In this document: piece by piece, positions 24,714 through 33,801 of the stretch
How positions within the stretch are numbered: the stretch's first letter is position 1
Layout of the letters: the number at the start of each line of letters is the position of its first letter
Origin: Blastococcus sp. Marseille-P5729
GTDB lineage: Bacteria; Actinomycetota; Actinomycetes; Mycobacteriales; Antricoccaceae
Assembly: GCF_900292035.1 (NCBI RefSeq)
Contig: NZ_OMPO01000003.1
Coordinates: 434,001 to 498,000, forward strand
DNA: 64,000 nt
Reading direction: 5' to 3'
Made by a program: the position numbers and the translations under genes
Notes under the pieces: generated by a model
What the model was told of the DNA's origin: nothing
Database searches by the model: none
Seen by the model: the letters and a program-made list of their open reading frames with translations, nothing else

Positions 24714-25496
24714 TTACCGGCGGACGGAGGTGCTACCGGTGCGGCGGCGCGAACCGGAGCTCTGCAGCTCCGAGCGCTCCCAGCCGCGCTGCGGGCCGCT
24801 GATGCCGGTTCCTGGGCGTCGGGCGCGCGAGCGGTACACGATGTACGGCCGGGTGAAGTACCCGATGGGCGCGCTGAAGACGTGCACCAGGCGGGTGAAC
24901 GGCCACAGCGCGACCAGCACGAACGCCGAAAGCGCGTGGAGCTGGAAGCCGAGCGGTGCGGTCGCGATCAGGTCGGCGTCCGGCTGCAGCATGAAGATGC
25001 TGCGGAACCAGGGGCTGACGCCATCGCGGTAGTTGTAGTGCCCGCCCAGATGGAAGACGCCCGAGGCAACGGTATTCCAGATGCCCAGCACGATCACGAT
25101 CGCCAGCACGAGGTACATCAGCTTGTCCATCTTGGTGGTCGCGCTGAAGACCGGGCCGGTGACCCGGCGACGGTAGATCAGGATGATCATGCCCGCGAGC
25201 ACCATCGCGCCGGTGATCAGACCGCCGACCAGCGCGAACGTGTGGTACATGTCGCGGCTGATCCCGATCGCGTCGGTCCACCGCTGCGGAACGACCAGGC
25301 CCATGAAGTGCCCCACGAGGACGCCGAGGATGCCGAAGTGGAACAGCGGGCTACCCCACCGCAGCAGCTTCGACTCGTACAGCTGCGAGCTACGGGTCGT
25401 CCAGCCGAACTTGTCGTACTGGTATCGCCAGATGTGCCCGACCACGAAGATCGCCAGGCAGATGTAGGGGAAGATCACCCACAGGAAGGTCTTCAT
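24714..25496 (-). CDS. narI: Respiratory nitrate reductase gamma subunit (cytochrome b)
   Basis: A 260-residue integral membrane protein with five hydrophobic segments, starting LWVIFPYICLAIFVVGHIWRYQYDKFGWTTRSSQL, the typical NarI N-terminus. Conserved His residues (in FVVGHIWRY, FHFGILGVLVGHFMG and LHALSAFVLVALWPFTRLVHVF) ligate the two b haems. It takes electrons from menaquinol and passes them to NarH. The C-terminal extension is Arg/Ser-rich. The ATG overlaps the narJ stop by three bases. Confidence 0.95.
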   Translation of the reverse strand: MKTFLWVIFPYICLAIFVVGHIWRYQYDKFGWTTRSSQLYESKLLRWGSPLFHFGILGVLVGHFMGLVVPQRWTDAIGISRDMYHTFALVGGLITGAMVLAGMIILIYRRRVTGPVFSATTKMDKLMYLVLAIVIVLGIWNTVASGVFHLGGHYNYRDGVSPWFRSIFMLQPDADLIATAPLGFQLHALSAFVLVALWPFTRLVHVFSAPIGYFTRPYIVYRSRARRPGTGISGPQRGWERSELQSSGSRRRTGSTSVRR

Positions 25497-26212
25497 CGCG
25501 GTGCTCCTACCGGGATCGTCGAGCCGAGGTCGTACGGCTCTGGCTTGGGGTTGAGTCGGGGGTCCATGGCGTACGGCGCGCTGTCGAGGCCAACGTCCTC
25601 GCTCGGCGGACCCTGCGCGATCAGCTTCAGCAGCGCCTCGTTGTCGTCGCCGTCGAGCTGGGGCAGGGTGGCGCGCAGCGCCTCCACCACCGGCAGCCAG
25701 CGCGACTCACGCTGCGCCAGCGCCATCCGCAGCAGCTCGATGCCGACGCGGTGGTCGTTCAGCAGCTTCCAGGCCGACTGATGATCGGCGAACGCGCCGA
25801 ACTCCAGCACCACCGGCAGGTAGTCGGGTAGCTCGGCGTCCTCGTCGCCCAGCTGCACTCCGCCGCGCCGGTAGGTCTGCTTGAACTCGACCAGCGCGAC
25901 CCCACGCTTCCGCGTGTCGCCGTGCGTGTAGTAGGTCAGGTGCAGGCAGCACTTGCGGGTGACGTCGAAGGTGTCGACGTACTCCTTCTGCAGGACGTCG
26001 AGATGCGTCGACTCGACATCTCGGATGTACTGGGACAGCGGTGATGCGACCTGCTCGGGCAGCCGGCCGAGAACGCCCCGAACGGCGTCGAGTCGTGCCG
26101 CGAAGTCCTCGCCCGGGTACTCCAGCAGCAACGACACCGCCTGCCACGCCGCCTTCATCTGATCGACGGGAACCGATGGCTCGGTACGCCGGTCACGCAG
26201 CCACTTGAGCAT
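25493..26212 (-). CDS. narJ: Nitrate reductase molybdenum-cofactor assembly chaperone
   Basis: A 239-residue all-helical chaperone of the NarJ/TorD group. It contains AVSLLLEYPGEDFAARLDAV, then YVDTFDVTRKCCLHLTYYTHGDTRKRG, the family hallmark, and DYLPVVLEFGAF. It binds apo-NarG and holds it until MGD insertion and membrane docking are complete. It is not part of the final enzyme. It starts three bases after the narH stop. Confidence 0.95.
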   Translation of the reverse strand: MLKWLRDRRTEPSVPVDQMKAAWQAVSLLLEYPGEDFAARLDAVRGVLGRLPEQVASPLSQYIRDVESTHLDVLQKEYVDTFDVTRKCCLHLTYYTHGDTRKRGVALVEFKQTYRRGGVQLGDEDAELPDYLPVVLEFGAFADHQSAWKLLNDHRVGIELLRMALAQRESRWLPVVEALRATLPQLDGDDNEALLKLIAQGPPSEDVGLDSAPYAMDPRLNPKPEPYDLGSTIPVGAPR

Positions 26213-26214
26213 CG

Positions 26215-27879
26215 CTACTCACCCTTGCGGTTGGGGAACATGCCCTCGGGCATGCCCTTGCCGTCCCAGTTGAGCAGGTTCACGCGGCCCTTGGAGCTGC
26301 CGCCGCCGACCAGCTCGGTGTCCATCGCGTCGGCAGTCTGGCGTTCCTGCAGCATCCGGAAGTTCTCGACCGCGACCGGCGTCACCGCCGCGGAGCCCGA
26401 GCCCTCGCCGAAGATCTCCGGGTTGCCGCCGCCGTACTCGCTGACTGGGCAGTCGGTGGCGAGCTCCTCGAGCGCGTGCGCCTGCTCGGCGTGCGCGGTC
26501 GGGATGACGTAGCGCTCGTTGTACTTCGCGATCGCCAGCAGCCGGAACATCTCGTACATGTCCTCGCCCGCCATTCCCACCGCAGCGGGGATCTCGTCGT
26601 TGGGATCCCGGCCGAGGTTGATGTCGCGCATGTAGGAACGCATCGCCGCCATCTTGCGCAGCACGTTCACGATCGGCACGGTGTCGCCGGCGGTGAACAG
26701 GTTCGCGAGGTACTCGACCGGGATCCGCAACGCCTCGATCGCACCGAAGAGGTTGCCGTGATCCTCGGCGTCGTGACCGGTCTCCTTGACCACGTCGACT
26801 ACCGGCGACAGCGGTGGGATGTACCAGACCATCGGCATGGTGCGGTACTCCGGATGCAGCGGCAGCGCGACCTCGTAGTCCAGGATCAGCCGCTTCACGG
26901 GGGAGCGGCGAGCCGCCTCGATCCAGTCCTCCGGAATGCCGGCCGACCGGGCCGCCTGCTGCACCTGCGGATCCTCGGGATCGAGGAACACCGAGCGCTG
27001 CGACTCGTAGAGGTCGTGCTCGTTCTCGACCGCGGCCGCCTCGAGCACCTTGTCGGCGTCGTACAGCATCAGGCCGATATAGCGCAGCCGCCCGACGCAG
27101 GTCTCCGAGCACACGGTCGGGATGCCGACTTCGATGCGCGGGTAGCAGAAGGTGCACTTCTCGGCCTTGCCGGTCTTGTGGTTGAAGTAGACCTTCTTGT
27201 ACGGGCAGCCCGAGATGCACATGCGCCACCCGCGGCACTGGTCCTGGTCGACCAGCACGATGCCGTCCTCGCTGCGCTTGTAGATCGCGCCCGAGGGACA
27301 GGACGCCGCACACGACGGGTTGAGGCAGTGCTCGCAGATCCGCGGCAGGTAGAACATGAAGGTCTGCTCGAACTCGAGTTTCACCTTGTCCTCGATGCCC
27401 TTGAGCATCGGGTCGTTGATCGCGTGCTCCTGCGAACCGCCCAGGTCGTCGTCCCAGTTGGCCGACCACTCGACGTTCATCTGCTTGCCGGAGATCAGCG
27501 AGTACGGCCGCGCGACCGGGAAGTTCTTCTGCGCGGGCGCGTTCAGCAGCGTCTCGTAGTCGTAGGTCCAGGGCTCGTAGTAGTCCTGGATGCTCGGCAT
27601 CTTGGGGTTGCTGAAGATGCTCGCGAGCTTCTGGAAGCGGCCACCCGCCTTGAGCTGCAGCCGGCCCTTCTTGTCGCGGATCCACCCGCCCTTCCAGGTC
27701 TCCTGGTCCTCATAGGTACGCGGATAGCCGAGTCCGGGCCGCGTCTCGACATTGTTGAACCAGACATACTCGGTGCCGGCCCGGTTGGTCCATGCCTGCT
27801 TGCACGTGACAGAGCAGGTATGGCAACCGATGCACTTGTCGAGGTTCATGACCATGGCCATCTGTGCCATGACTCGCAT
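26215..27879 (-). CDS. narH: Respiratory nitrate reductase beta subunit (iron-sulfur)
   Basis: A 554-residue ferredoxin-type subunit. Four Cys groups are visible: CIGCHTCSVTCKQAW near residue 17, CEHCLNPSCAASCP, CRGWRMCISGCPYKK (Trp replaces one Cys, as expected for the 3Fe-4S cluster), and CTFCYPRIEVGIPTVCSETC. It carries electrons from NarI haem to NarG. The length is somewhat above E. coli NarH and usual for actinobacteria. The start is at MRVMAQMAMVMNLDK; a start at the later Met codons is possible. A 32-base gap separates it from narG. Confidence 0.95.
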   Translation of the reverse strand: MRVMAQMAMVMNLDKCIGCHTCSVTCKQAWTNRAGTEYVWFNNVETRPGLGYPRTYEDQETWKGGWIRDKKGRLQLKAGGRFQKLASIFSNPKMPSIQDYYEPWTYDYETLLNAPAQKNFPVARPYSLISGKQMNVEWSANWDDDLGGSQEHAINDPMLKGIEDKVKLEFEQTFMFYLPRICEHCLNPSCAASCPSGAIYKRSEDGIVLVDQDQCRGWRMCISGCPYKKVYFNHKTGKAEKCTFCYPRIEVGIPTVCSETCVGRLRYIGLMLYDADKVLEAAAVENEHDLYESQRSVFLDPEDPQVQQAARSAGIPEDWIEAARRSPVKRLILDYEVALPLHPEYRTMPMVWYIPPLSPVVDVVKETGHDAEDHGNLFGAIEALRIPVEYLANLFTAGDTVPIVNVLRKMAAMRSYMRDINLGRDPNDEIPAAVGMAGEDMYEMFRLLAIAKYNERYVIPTAHAEQAHALEELATDCPVSEYGGGNPEIFGEGSGSAAVTPVAVENFRMLQERQTADAMDTELVGGGSSKGRVNLLNWDGKGMPEGMFPNRKGE

Positions 27880-27911
27880 AGTTCTCGTCTCCTCTATCTG
27901 TTCTCGGTTGC

Positions 27912-30900
27912 CTAGTAGGACACCGGTGCGGTGCGCTTGCGGATCATCGTGACCTCGTCGCGGTTGTTACCGGTCGGGCCGATGTAGTTGAAGAAGTACG
28001 CGAACTGCGCGTAGCCGCCGATGATGTGGCTCGGCTTGAGCATGATCCTCGTGAGGCTGTTGTGGATTCCGCCGCGCTTCTGGTCGGTCTCGGTCAGCGG
28101 GACGTCGATGAGCCGGTCCTGAGCGTGGTGCATATAGACCGTGCCCTCGGGCATCCGGTGGCTGACGATCGCGCGGCAGGCGACGACGCCGTTGCGGTTG
28201 ATCATCTCCACCCAGTCGTTGTCCTTGATGCCGACCTTCGCGGCATCCTTGTCCGACATCCACACCGACTGGCCGCCGCGCGACAGCGAGAGCATGAACA
28301 GGTTGTCCTGGTACTCGCTGTGGATCGACCACTTGTTGTGCGGGGTCAGATAGCGCACCGAGACGCCGAGCTCGCTCTGTTCACCGACCGGGCGCTCGCC
28401 GAAGAGGCGGGTCATGTCCAGCGGCGGTCGGTAGGTCGGCAACGCCTCGCCCATCTCCAGCATCCAGTCGTGGTCCAGGTAGAAGTGCTGGCGACCGGTG
28501 AGCGTGTGGAACGGCTTGGAGCGTTCGATGTTGATGGTGAACGGGCTGTAGCGACGTCCGCCGGACTCGCTGCCAGACCACTCCGGAGAGGTGATGACCG
28601 GCACCGGAGCGGCCTGGGTGTCGGCGAAGGTGATCTGCTTCCCCTCGTGCTCGGCCGACAGGTCGTGCAGCTGGGTGCCGGTGCGCTCCTCGAGGAACTT
28701 GAACCCCTGCGTGGCGAGGTGCCCGTTGCTGACGCCCGAGAAGTGCATGATCGCGTCGGCGACCTGGATGTCGGTCTCGAGCTTCGGCTGGCCGTCGCCC
28801 GCGCCGCCGCGCACCACGCCGTTGCGCTGGCGCAACAGGTCGACCTCGCGGCGCACCTCGTACTTCACGCCCTTGGTGAGCATGCCGACCTTCTCCATGA
28901 GGGGGCCGACCGCCGTCATCTTCTCGTAGATGGCCGTGTAGTCACGCTCGACCTCGGCGATCACCGGCAGCGTCTTGCCCGGCACCGGCTCGGTCTCACC
29001 CGCGCGCCAGTCGAGCACGCGGCCGTGGACGGTGGCCATCGCCTCCGGGGTGTCGTGCCACAGCGGCTTCGCCACGACGTCCTTGCGGGTGCCCAGGTGG
29101 TCGACCGCCAGCTCGGAGAACCGCTTGGCGATGAGCTTCCAGGTCTCCCAGTCGTTCTTGGCCTGCCATGGCGGCGCGATCGCCGGGTTGAAGGAGTGCA
29201 CGAAGGGGTGCATGTCGGTGGTCGACAGGTCGTACTTCTCGTACCAGGTGGCGGCCGGTAGGACGACGTCCGACAGCAGCGTCGAGCTGGTCATCCGGAA
29301 GTCGAGGGTCACCAGCAGGTCGAGCTTGCCCTCGGGGGCGCGCTCGGGCCAGACGACCCCCTGCGGGCGGAGCTCCTCCGCGGCCTCGGTGGCCTTGACC
29401 GCGTTGTCGGTGCCGAGCAGGTGCTTGAGGAAGTACTCGTTGCCCTTGGCTGACGAGCCGAAGAGGTTCGAGCGCCACAGCGACAGGATTCGCGGGTGGT
29501 TCTCGGGGTTCTCCGGGTCCTCGACCGCGAAGGTCATCCGGCCGGCATCCAGCTCGCGGGCGACGTACTCGCCGGCCGGGAGGCCCGCCTCGGCCGCCTC
29601 GTCGGCGACCTGCAGGCTGCTGCGGTCGAACTGCGGGTAGGACGGCGTCCAGCCCAGGCGAACGGACTGCGCGAGAAGATCCATCGTGGTGCGGCCGGCG
29701 AACGCGCCGGTCGTGCCGTTGGCCTCGTCGGCGCTGAAGGTGTCGTAGCGGTACTGCGAGGTGTTCACATACCAGTACGCCGTCTGGTTCATGTGCCGCG
29801 GCGGACGAACCCAGTCGAGGGCGAAGGCGAGGTGCTGGAAGCCCATGATCGGGCGGACCTTCTCCTGCCCGACGTAGTGTGCCCATCCGCCGCCGTTGCG
29901 GCCCTGGCAGCCGGTGATCGTCGTGAGCACGAGCATCGTGCGGTAGAGCTGATCGGAGTGGTACCAGTGGTTGGTGCCCGCGCCCATCAGGATCATGCCG
30001 CGGCCGTTGGTGTCGAGCGCGTTCTGCGCCCACTCGCGCGCCAGTCGGATGATCTGCTCCGGCGGGACGTCGCTCATCTCCGAGGCCCACGCCGGGGTGG
30101 CCGGCACGCTCGGGTCGCCATAGCCCTGCGGCCAGGTGCCCGGCAGGCCCGCGCGCTCGACGCCGTAGTGCGCGAGCATCAGGTCGAGCACAGTGGTGAC
30201 GACCTGGTCGCCGACTCGCCGGACCGGGACGCCGCGGCGTTCGGTGCTCATCGCGCCGCCGGGGTTGTCGAAGCGGGGGAGCTCGACCTCGACGGCCTGC
30301 TCGCCGTCCCCGTAGAGGGTCAGCATCGGCTCGATGTCACCCAGGTCGAGGTTCCAGCGGCCAGCGCCCTCATCGCCGTAGCGGTGGCCCACAGACCCGT
30401 TGGGGATGGCGACTTCGCCGGTGGCGCCGTCCAGCACGGCCGGCTTCCACATCGCGTTCTCGCTGCCCTGCTCGGGATGGCCATCGATGTCACCGGCGAC
30501 CAAGAACTTGCCCGGGCGCCATCCACCGTCCGCGGCCTCTTCGAGCGCGACGAGGTAGGGCAGGTCGGTGAAGCGCTGGTTGTAGTCAGTGAAGAACTCG
30601 TGCTGGTTGTCGACGAAGAATTCCTTGAGGACGACGTGACCCATGCCCATCGCGAGCGCGCCGTCCGTTCCGGGAGCGGAGGCGACCCACTCGTCGGCGA
30701 ACTTGACGTTCTCGGCGTAGTCGGGGGCGACGGCGATGACCTTCTGGCCGCGGTAGCGGGCCTCGGTCATCCAGTGCGCGTCGGGGGTTCTGGTCAGCGG
30801 GACGTTGGAGCCCCACATGATCAGGTACCCGGCGTCCCACCAGTCACCAGACTCCGGGACGTCGGTCTGGTCGCCGAACATCTGCGGCGAGGCGGGTGGG

Positions 30901-31598
30901 AGGTCGGCGTACCAGTCGTAGAACGACAGCATCGGCGCGCCGATGAGCTCGTTGAACCGGGCGCCGCTGGCGTAGGAGACCGGCGACATCGCCGGGATCG
31001 GCGAGAAGCCGGCAATCCGGTCCGGGCCGTAGCGCTTGACGGTGTAGACGTAAGCGGCGGCGACCATGTCGACCACCTCGTCCCAGGTCGAGCGGACAAG
31101 GCCGCCCTTGCCGCGGGCGGCCTTGTAGGCCCGCGCCTTCTGCTCGTCCTGCACGATCGAGGCCCACGCGACCACGGGGTCGCGGTACTGCTGGCGTGCC
31201 TGACGGAACATCTCCAGGAGCGTGCCGCGCACGTACGGGTAGCGCACCCGCGTGGGGGAGTAGGTGTACCAGGAGAACGCTGCGCCGCGGGGGCAGCCGC
31301 GGGGCTCGTACTCCGGCTTATCGGCGCCGGCCGACGGGTAGTCGGTCTGCTGCGCCTCCCAGGTGATGATGCCGTCCTTGACGTAGACCTTCCACGAGCA
31401 CGAGCCCGTGCAGTTCACGCCGTGGGTCGAGCGCACGACCTTGTCGTGGCTCCACCGGTCGCGGTAGAAGGCATCGCCCTCACGGCCGCCGACGTGGTGC
31501 AGGGAGCGCTTGTCGGAGGACACCTCCGCCTTCGTGAAGAACCGGCGGGTTCCGACGAGCGCCTCGCTCAGCGGGCCGTCAATCTGGGTCTGGGTCAT
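27912..31598 (-). CDS. narG: Respiratory nitrate reductase alpha subunit (molybdopterin)
   Basis: A 1228-residue catalytic subunit that reduces nitrate to nitrite at the cytoplasmic face of the membrane. The N-terminal FS0 cluster motif HGVNCTGSCSW, with the fourth Cys in PRGCPRGAAFSWY, has His as first ligand, diagnostic of NarG. SPIPAMSPVSYASGARFNELIGAPMLSFYDWYADLPPASP contains the Asp ligand of molybdenum. The C-terminal cofactor-binding domain ends with YAQFAYFFNYIGPTGNNRDEVTMIRKR. The ATG follows an AAGGAG that lies inside the end of the regulator gene, whose stop codon abuts it. Confidence 0.97.
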   Translation of the reverse strand: MTQTQIDGPLSEALVGTRRFFTKAEVSSDKRSLHHVGGREGDAFYRDRWSHDKVVRSTHGVNCTGSCSWKVYVKDGIITWEAQQTDYPSAGADKPEYEPRGCPRGAAFSWYTYSPTRVRYPYVRGTLLEMFRQARQQYRDPVVAWASIVQDEQKARAYKAARGKGGLVRSTWDEVVDMVAAAYVYTVKRYGPDRIAGFSPIPAMSPVSYASGARFNELIGAPMLSFYDWYADLPPASPQMFGDQTDVPESGDWWDAGYLIMWGSNVPLTRTPDAHWMTEARYRGQKVIAVAPDYAENVKFADEWVASAPGTDGALAMGMGHVVLKEFFVDNQHEFFTDYNQRFTDLPYLVALEEAADGGWRPGKFLVAGDIDGHPEQGSENAMWKPAVLDGATGEVAIPNGSVGHRYGDEGAGRWNLDLGDIEPMLTLYGDGEQAVEVELPRFDNPGGAMSTERRGVPVRRVGDQVVTTVLDLMLAHYGVERAGLPGTWPQGYGDPSVPATPAWASEMSDVPPEQIIRLAREWAQNALDTNGRGMILMGAGTNHWYHSDQLYRTMLVLTTITGCQGRNGGGWAHYVGQEKVRPIMGFQHLAFALDWVRPPRHMNQTAYWYVNTSQYRYDTFSADEANGTTGAFAGRTTMDLLAQSVRLGWTPSYPQFDRSSLQVADEAAEAGLPAGEYVARELDAGRMTFAVEDPENPENHPRILSLWRSNLFGSSAKGNEYFLKHLLGTDNAVKATEAAEELRPQGVVWPERAPEGKLDLLVTLDFRMTSSTLLSDVVLPAATWYEKYDLSTTDMHPFVHSFNPAIAPPWQAKNDWETWKLIAKRFSELAVDHLGTRKDVVAKPLWHDTPEAMATVHGRVLDWRAGETEPVPGKTLPVIAEVERDYTAIYEKMTAVGPLMEKVGMLTKGVKYEVRREVDLLRQRNGVVRGGAGDGQPKLETDIQVADAIMHFSGVSNGHLATQGFKFLEERTGTQLHDLSAEHEGKQITFADTQAAPVPVITSPEWSGSESGGRRYSPFTINIERSKPFHTLTGRQHFYLDHDWMLEMGEALPTYRPPLDMTRLFGERPVGEQSELGVSVRYLTPHNKWSIHSEYQDNLFMLSLSRGGQSVWMSDKDAAKVGIKDNDWVEMINRNGVVACRAIVSHRMPEGTVYMHHAQDRLIDVPLTETDQKRGGIHNSLTRIMLKPSHIIGGYAQFAYFFNYIGPTGNNRDEVTMIRKRTAPVSY

Positions 31599-32381
31599 CT
31601 ACGACTCCTTCGACTCGTGACCGGGTAGCTCTTGGTTGTAGAGATGTGCGATGCAGACATCCCCATCGGCGAACGGCAGCAGCTCGACATCGGTGCGCGG
31701 CTCGCCGAGCTGCTGCATGGTGCCGCGGATCAGGCCGCGATGGATGCCGCAGACGACCTCGATGTTCTCGCGGGCCAGCTCGCGGATGGGGCAGTGCGTA
31801 ATGCGGATCTCGGCCTTCCCGCCGTCCCCGTTGGCGGTGATCGCCGAGGTGTAACCCCAGTAGTTCAGGACGTCGGTGAGCCCGCCGATCTTGCTGATCC
31901 ACTCGCCGGGGGTCTTGGCGGGCGCGTCGGTGCCGGACGCCGGAACGTGCTGGTGCGCCCACGACTCACCGGCCTCATCGGGAGTCATCGGCCGGCTTCC
32001 GGGCTCGGGGCGGACCATCCGGGCCAGCAGCTCGGTGAGCAGCCCCATCGGGTGGATCTCGCCCTGCGCGGGACTCTCGGGGGCAGGGGGTGCGAGGAGA
32101 TACATCTTGCGCGGCCGCCCCACGCCGCGCCGCTCGTCACGTGCGACGAGAACACCCGCTGCGACCAGCCGGTTGAGGTGGAAACGCGCGGTGGAGGTGT
32201 GCAGGCCGAGTAGGCCGGCGAACTCGGACGCCGTGAGCGCGCGGTCGGGCTGGCTGGAGAGCTCATCGACGATGCGTCGCCGCACACCGGAGTCGAGCAG
32301 GTATTCGTCCATGCTCACCTCCAGGCGCGCGGCCTTCGCCGGTGTCATCAGCCCTTCCGGGCTACTCGTGAGGGTAGTCAC
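31599..32381 (-). CDS. Winged-HTH regulator with C-terminal Cys motif, between narK and narG
   Basis: A 260-residue regulator of the ArsR/DeoR-like winged-helix group. The HTH is in RRIVDELSSQPDRALTASEF, then AGLLGLHTSTARFHLNRLVAAGVL, and the wing is RGVGRPRKMYLL. The C-terminal half has THCPIRELARENIEVVCGIH followed by RGLIRGTM. The paired Cys with a following His resemble the cluster-ligand region of SufR-type iron-sulfur regulators. The GTG at 32381 overlaps the narK stop as GTGA, so it is translated with narK and leads into narG. A redox, oxygen or NO sensor controlling its own operon is inferred; the ligand is unproven. Confidence 0.8.
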   Translation of the reverse strand: MTTLTSSPEGLMTPAKAARLEVSMDEYLLDSGVRRRIVDELSSQPDRALTASEFAGLLGLHTSTARFHLNRLVAAGVLVARDERRGVGRPRKMYLLAPPAPESPAQGEIHPMGLLTELLARMVRPEPGSRPMTPDEAGESWAHQHVPASGTDAPAKTPGEWISKIGGLTDVLNYWGYTSAITANGDGGKAEIRITHCPIRELARENIEVVCGIHRGLIRGTMQQLGEPRTDVELLPFADGDVCIAHLYNQELPGHESKES

Positions 32382-33661
32382 GTCGTCGCTGTTGCCGCCT
32401 CGGCTTGAGCGGCGTCGTGGCGCTGCTTGGTCTTGCGCACGGCCGTGAGCGTGAGCAGCAGGGTGAGTGCGGCGGTTCCTGCGAGCAGCCACAGACCGAT
32501 CGCGTACGAGTCGGTCATGCCATAGATCTGGGCCATGAGCAGCGGCGGGACGAACCCGCCCAGACCGCCTGCGGCGCCGACGATTCCGGTCACGCCGCCG
32601 ACCCGGGCCGGATCGGTGGTCTGGGCGATGAGCGCGAAGGTCGCGCCGGAACCGGCGCCGAGTGCGGCGGCCATCACGAGGAAGGCGACGGTCCCGATTC
32701 CATCGAGCGGCGGATTGCCCGCGGCGATCGCTGCGCAGACCGCGGTGGTCGCGAAGACGCCTGCGAGAACGGGAATCGCCCCGAACTTGTCGGAGAGCCA
32801 GCCGCCGACGGGCCGCATCACGACGGCAACCACGACGAAGCCGGCCATCCGGTTGGCGGCGTCCGCCGGCTCCAGACCGTACGCATTGCGGAGGTACGCC
32901 GGTAGGTAGACGGAGAAGGCGACATAGCCACCGAACGCCACTGCGTAAAGGATCCCGGCCTGCCAGGTGATCGGCAGCTTGGAGTTCGCGGCGAGGCGCG
33001 CGCCCAGCGACTGCGTCGGAACGACACGCCCCGGCGCATCGCGCATGATCAGCCAGGCGAGGACGGCGTACACCGCGAGGACGGCGGCGCAGATGAGGAA
33101 GGGCGCGGTCGGACCCATGTCATTCCACAGGCTGACCGTCGTCAGTGCGCTGATTGCGGTTCCGCCCATGCCGGCGCCGAAGATGCCGACCGCGAGGCCG
33201 CGCTTGGCCGGCGGGAACCAGGCGTTGACGAACGGGACGCCGATGGCGAACGCCGTACCGGCGATGCCGAGGAAGAACCCGAGGATGAGGAGGGCTGCGT
33301 AGGAGTTCTGCGCCCAGAAGCCGATCAGCAAGGTTGGGATGATCGTGAGGCCGGTGATGATCGGGAACATCACCCGGCCGCCGTACTTGTCGGTCAGTGC
33401 GCCGACGATGATGCGGCCGAGGGAGCCGACGACGACCGGCACGGCGACCATAAGCGCGACGTCGCCTTCGGTCAGCTCGCCGAGATGGCCGTTCTGTCGA
33501 AACAGCGGGCCGAGCGGGCTGATGAGTGCCCAAGCCCAGAAGTTGACGGCGAACCCGATGGTCGCCATGACCAGCTGCACCCAGGGATTGCCTGGCTTGT
33601 CAGCAGCCGGGCCCGGCTGGCTAGCTGCGAGTGGCTTGCTGTCGCCGGAGCGTACGTCCAT
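32378..33661 (-). CDS. narK: Nitrate/nitrite transporter NarK
   Basis: A ~427-residue major facilitator with 12 hydrophobic segments. Nitrate-porter marks are FAVNFWAWALISPLGPLF in helix 1, GRIIVGALTDKYGGR after helix 2, and a Gly-rich helix (GIFGAGMGGTAISA) with a second one at GAGSGATFALIAQTTDPARVGGVTGIVGAAGGLGGF. These glycine-rich stretches are the NNP signature motifs. It imports nitrate or exports nitrite for NarGHI. I chose the ATG at 33661 because GAGGG lies eight bases upstream; ATG 33679 would add MMRVQL. It is first in the nar transcription unit. Confidence 0.92.
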   Translation of the reverse strand: MDVRSGDSKPLAASQPGPAADKPGNPWVQLVMATIGFAVNFWAWALISPLGPLFRQNGHLGELTEGDVALMVAVPVVVGSLGRIIVGALTDKYGGRVMFPIITGLTIIPTLLIGFWAQNSYAALLILGFFLGIAGTAFAIGVPFVNAWFPPAKRGLAVGIFGAGMGGTAISALTTVSLWNDMGPTAPFLICAAVLAVYAVLAWLIMRDAPGRVVPTQSLGARLAANSKLPITWQAGILYAVAFGGYVAFSVYLPAYLRNAYGLEPADAANRMAGFVVVAVVMRPVGGWLSDKFGAIPVLAGVFATTAVCAAIAAGNPPLDGIGTVAFLVMAAALGAGSGATFALIAQTTDPARVGGVTGIVGAAGGLGGFVPPLLMAQIYGMTDSYAIGLWLLAGTAALTLLLTLTAVRKTKQRHDAAQAEAATATT

Positions 33662-33678
33662 GAGCTGAACCCTCATCA

Positions 33679-33704
33679 TTCAAATACGCGGATTTGACTC
33701 AAAT
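33679..33704. promoter_or_regulatory. Palindromic operator-like cluster upstream of narK
   Basis: Three half-sites lie in 26 bases: TTCAAAT (33679-33685), ATTTGA (33692-33697) and TCAAAT (33699-33704). The last two form a perfect 13-base palindrome, ATTTGACTCAAAT. The first pairs with the second around ACGCGG. It is 31-43 bases upstream of the chosen narK start, in an AT-rich patch. It is a good candidate binding site for the winged-HTH regulator encoded by the operon. The one-base spacer does not fit FNR/CRP boxes. Confidence 0.55.
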
Positions 33705-33801
33705 AAACTACCGCGAGTCGGTATCGCTTCGGTAGGGGCACCCGCCCGCGGGATTACCGCAGACGGTTGTGTAGCGCCATGATTGGTGTCACCATGGCGT
33801 C

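Noticed and set aside
29496-31628. A 710-codon open frame antisense to narG
   Set aside because: Its text is Arg/Val/Ala/His-rich without any domain, and it lies exactly opposite a complete narG; it is a by-product of high GC.
33692-33704. An FNR/CRP-type box upstream of narK
   Set aside because: The half-sites are separated by one base, whereas FNR/CRP sites have a four- to six-base spacer.
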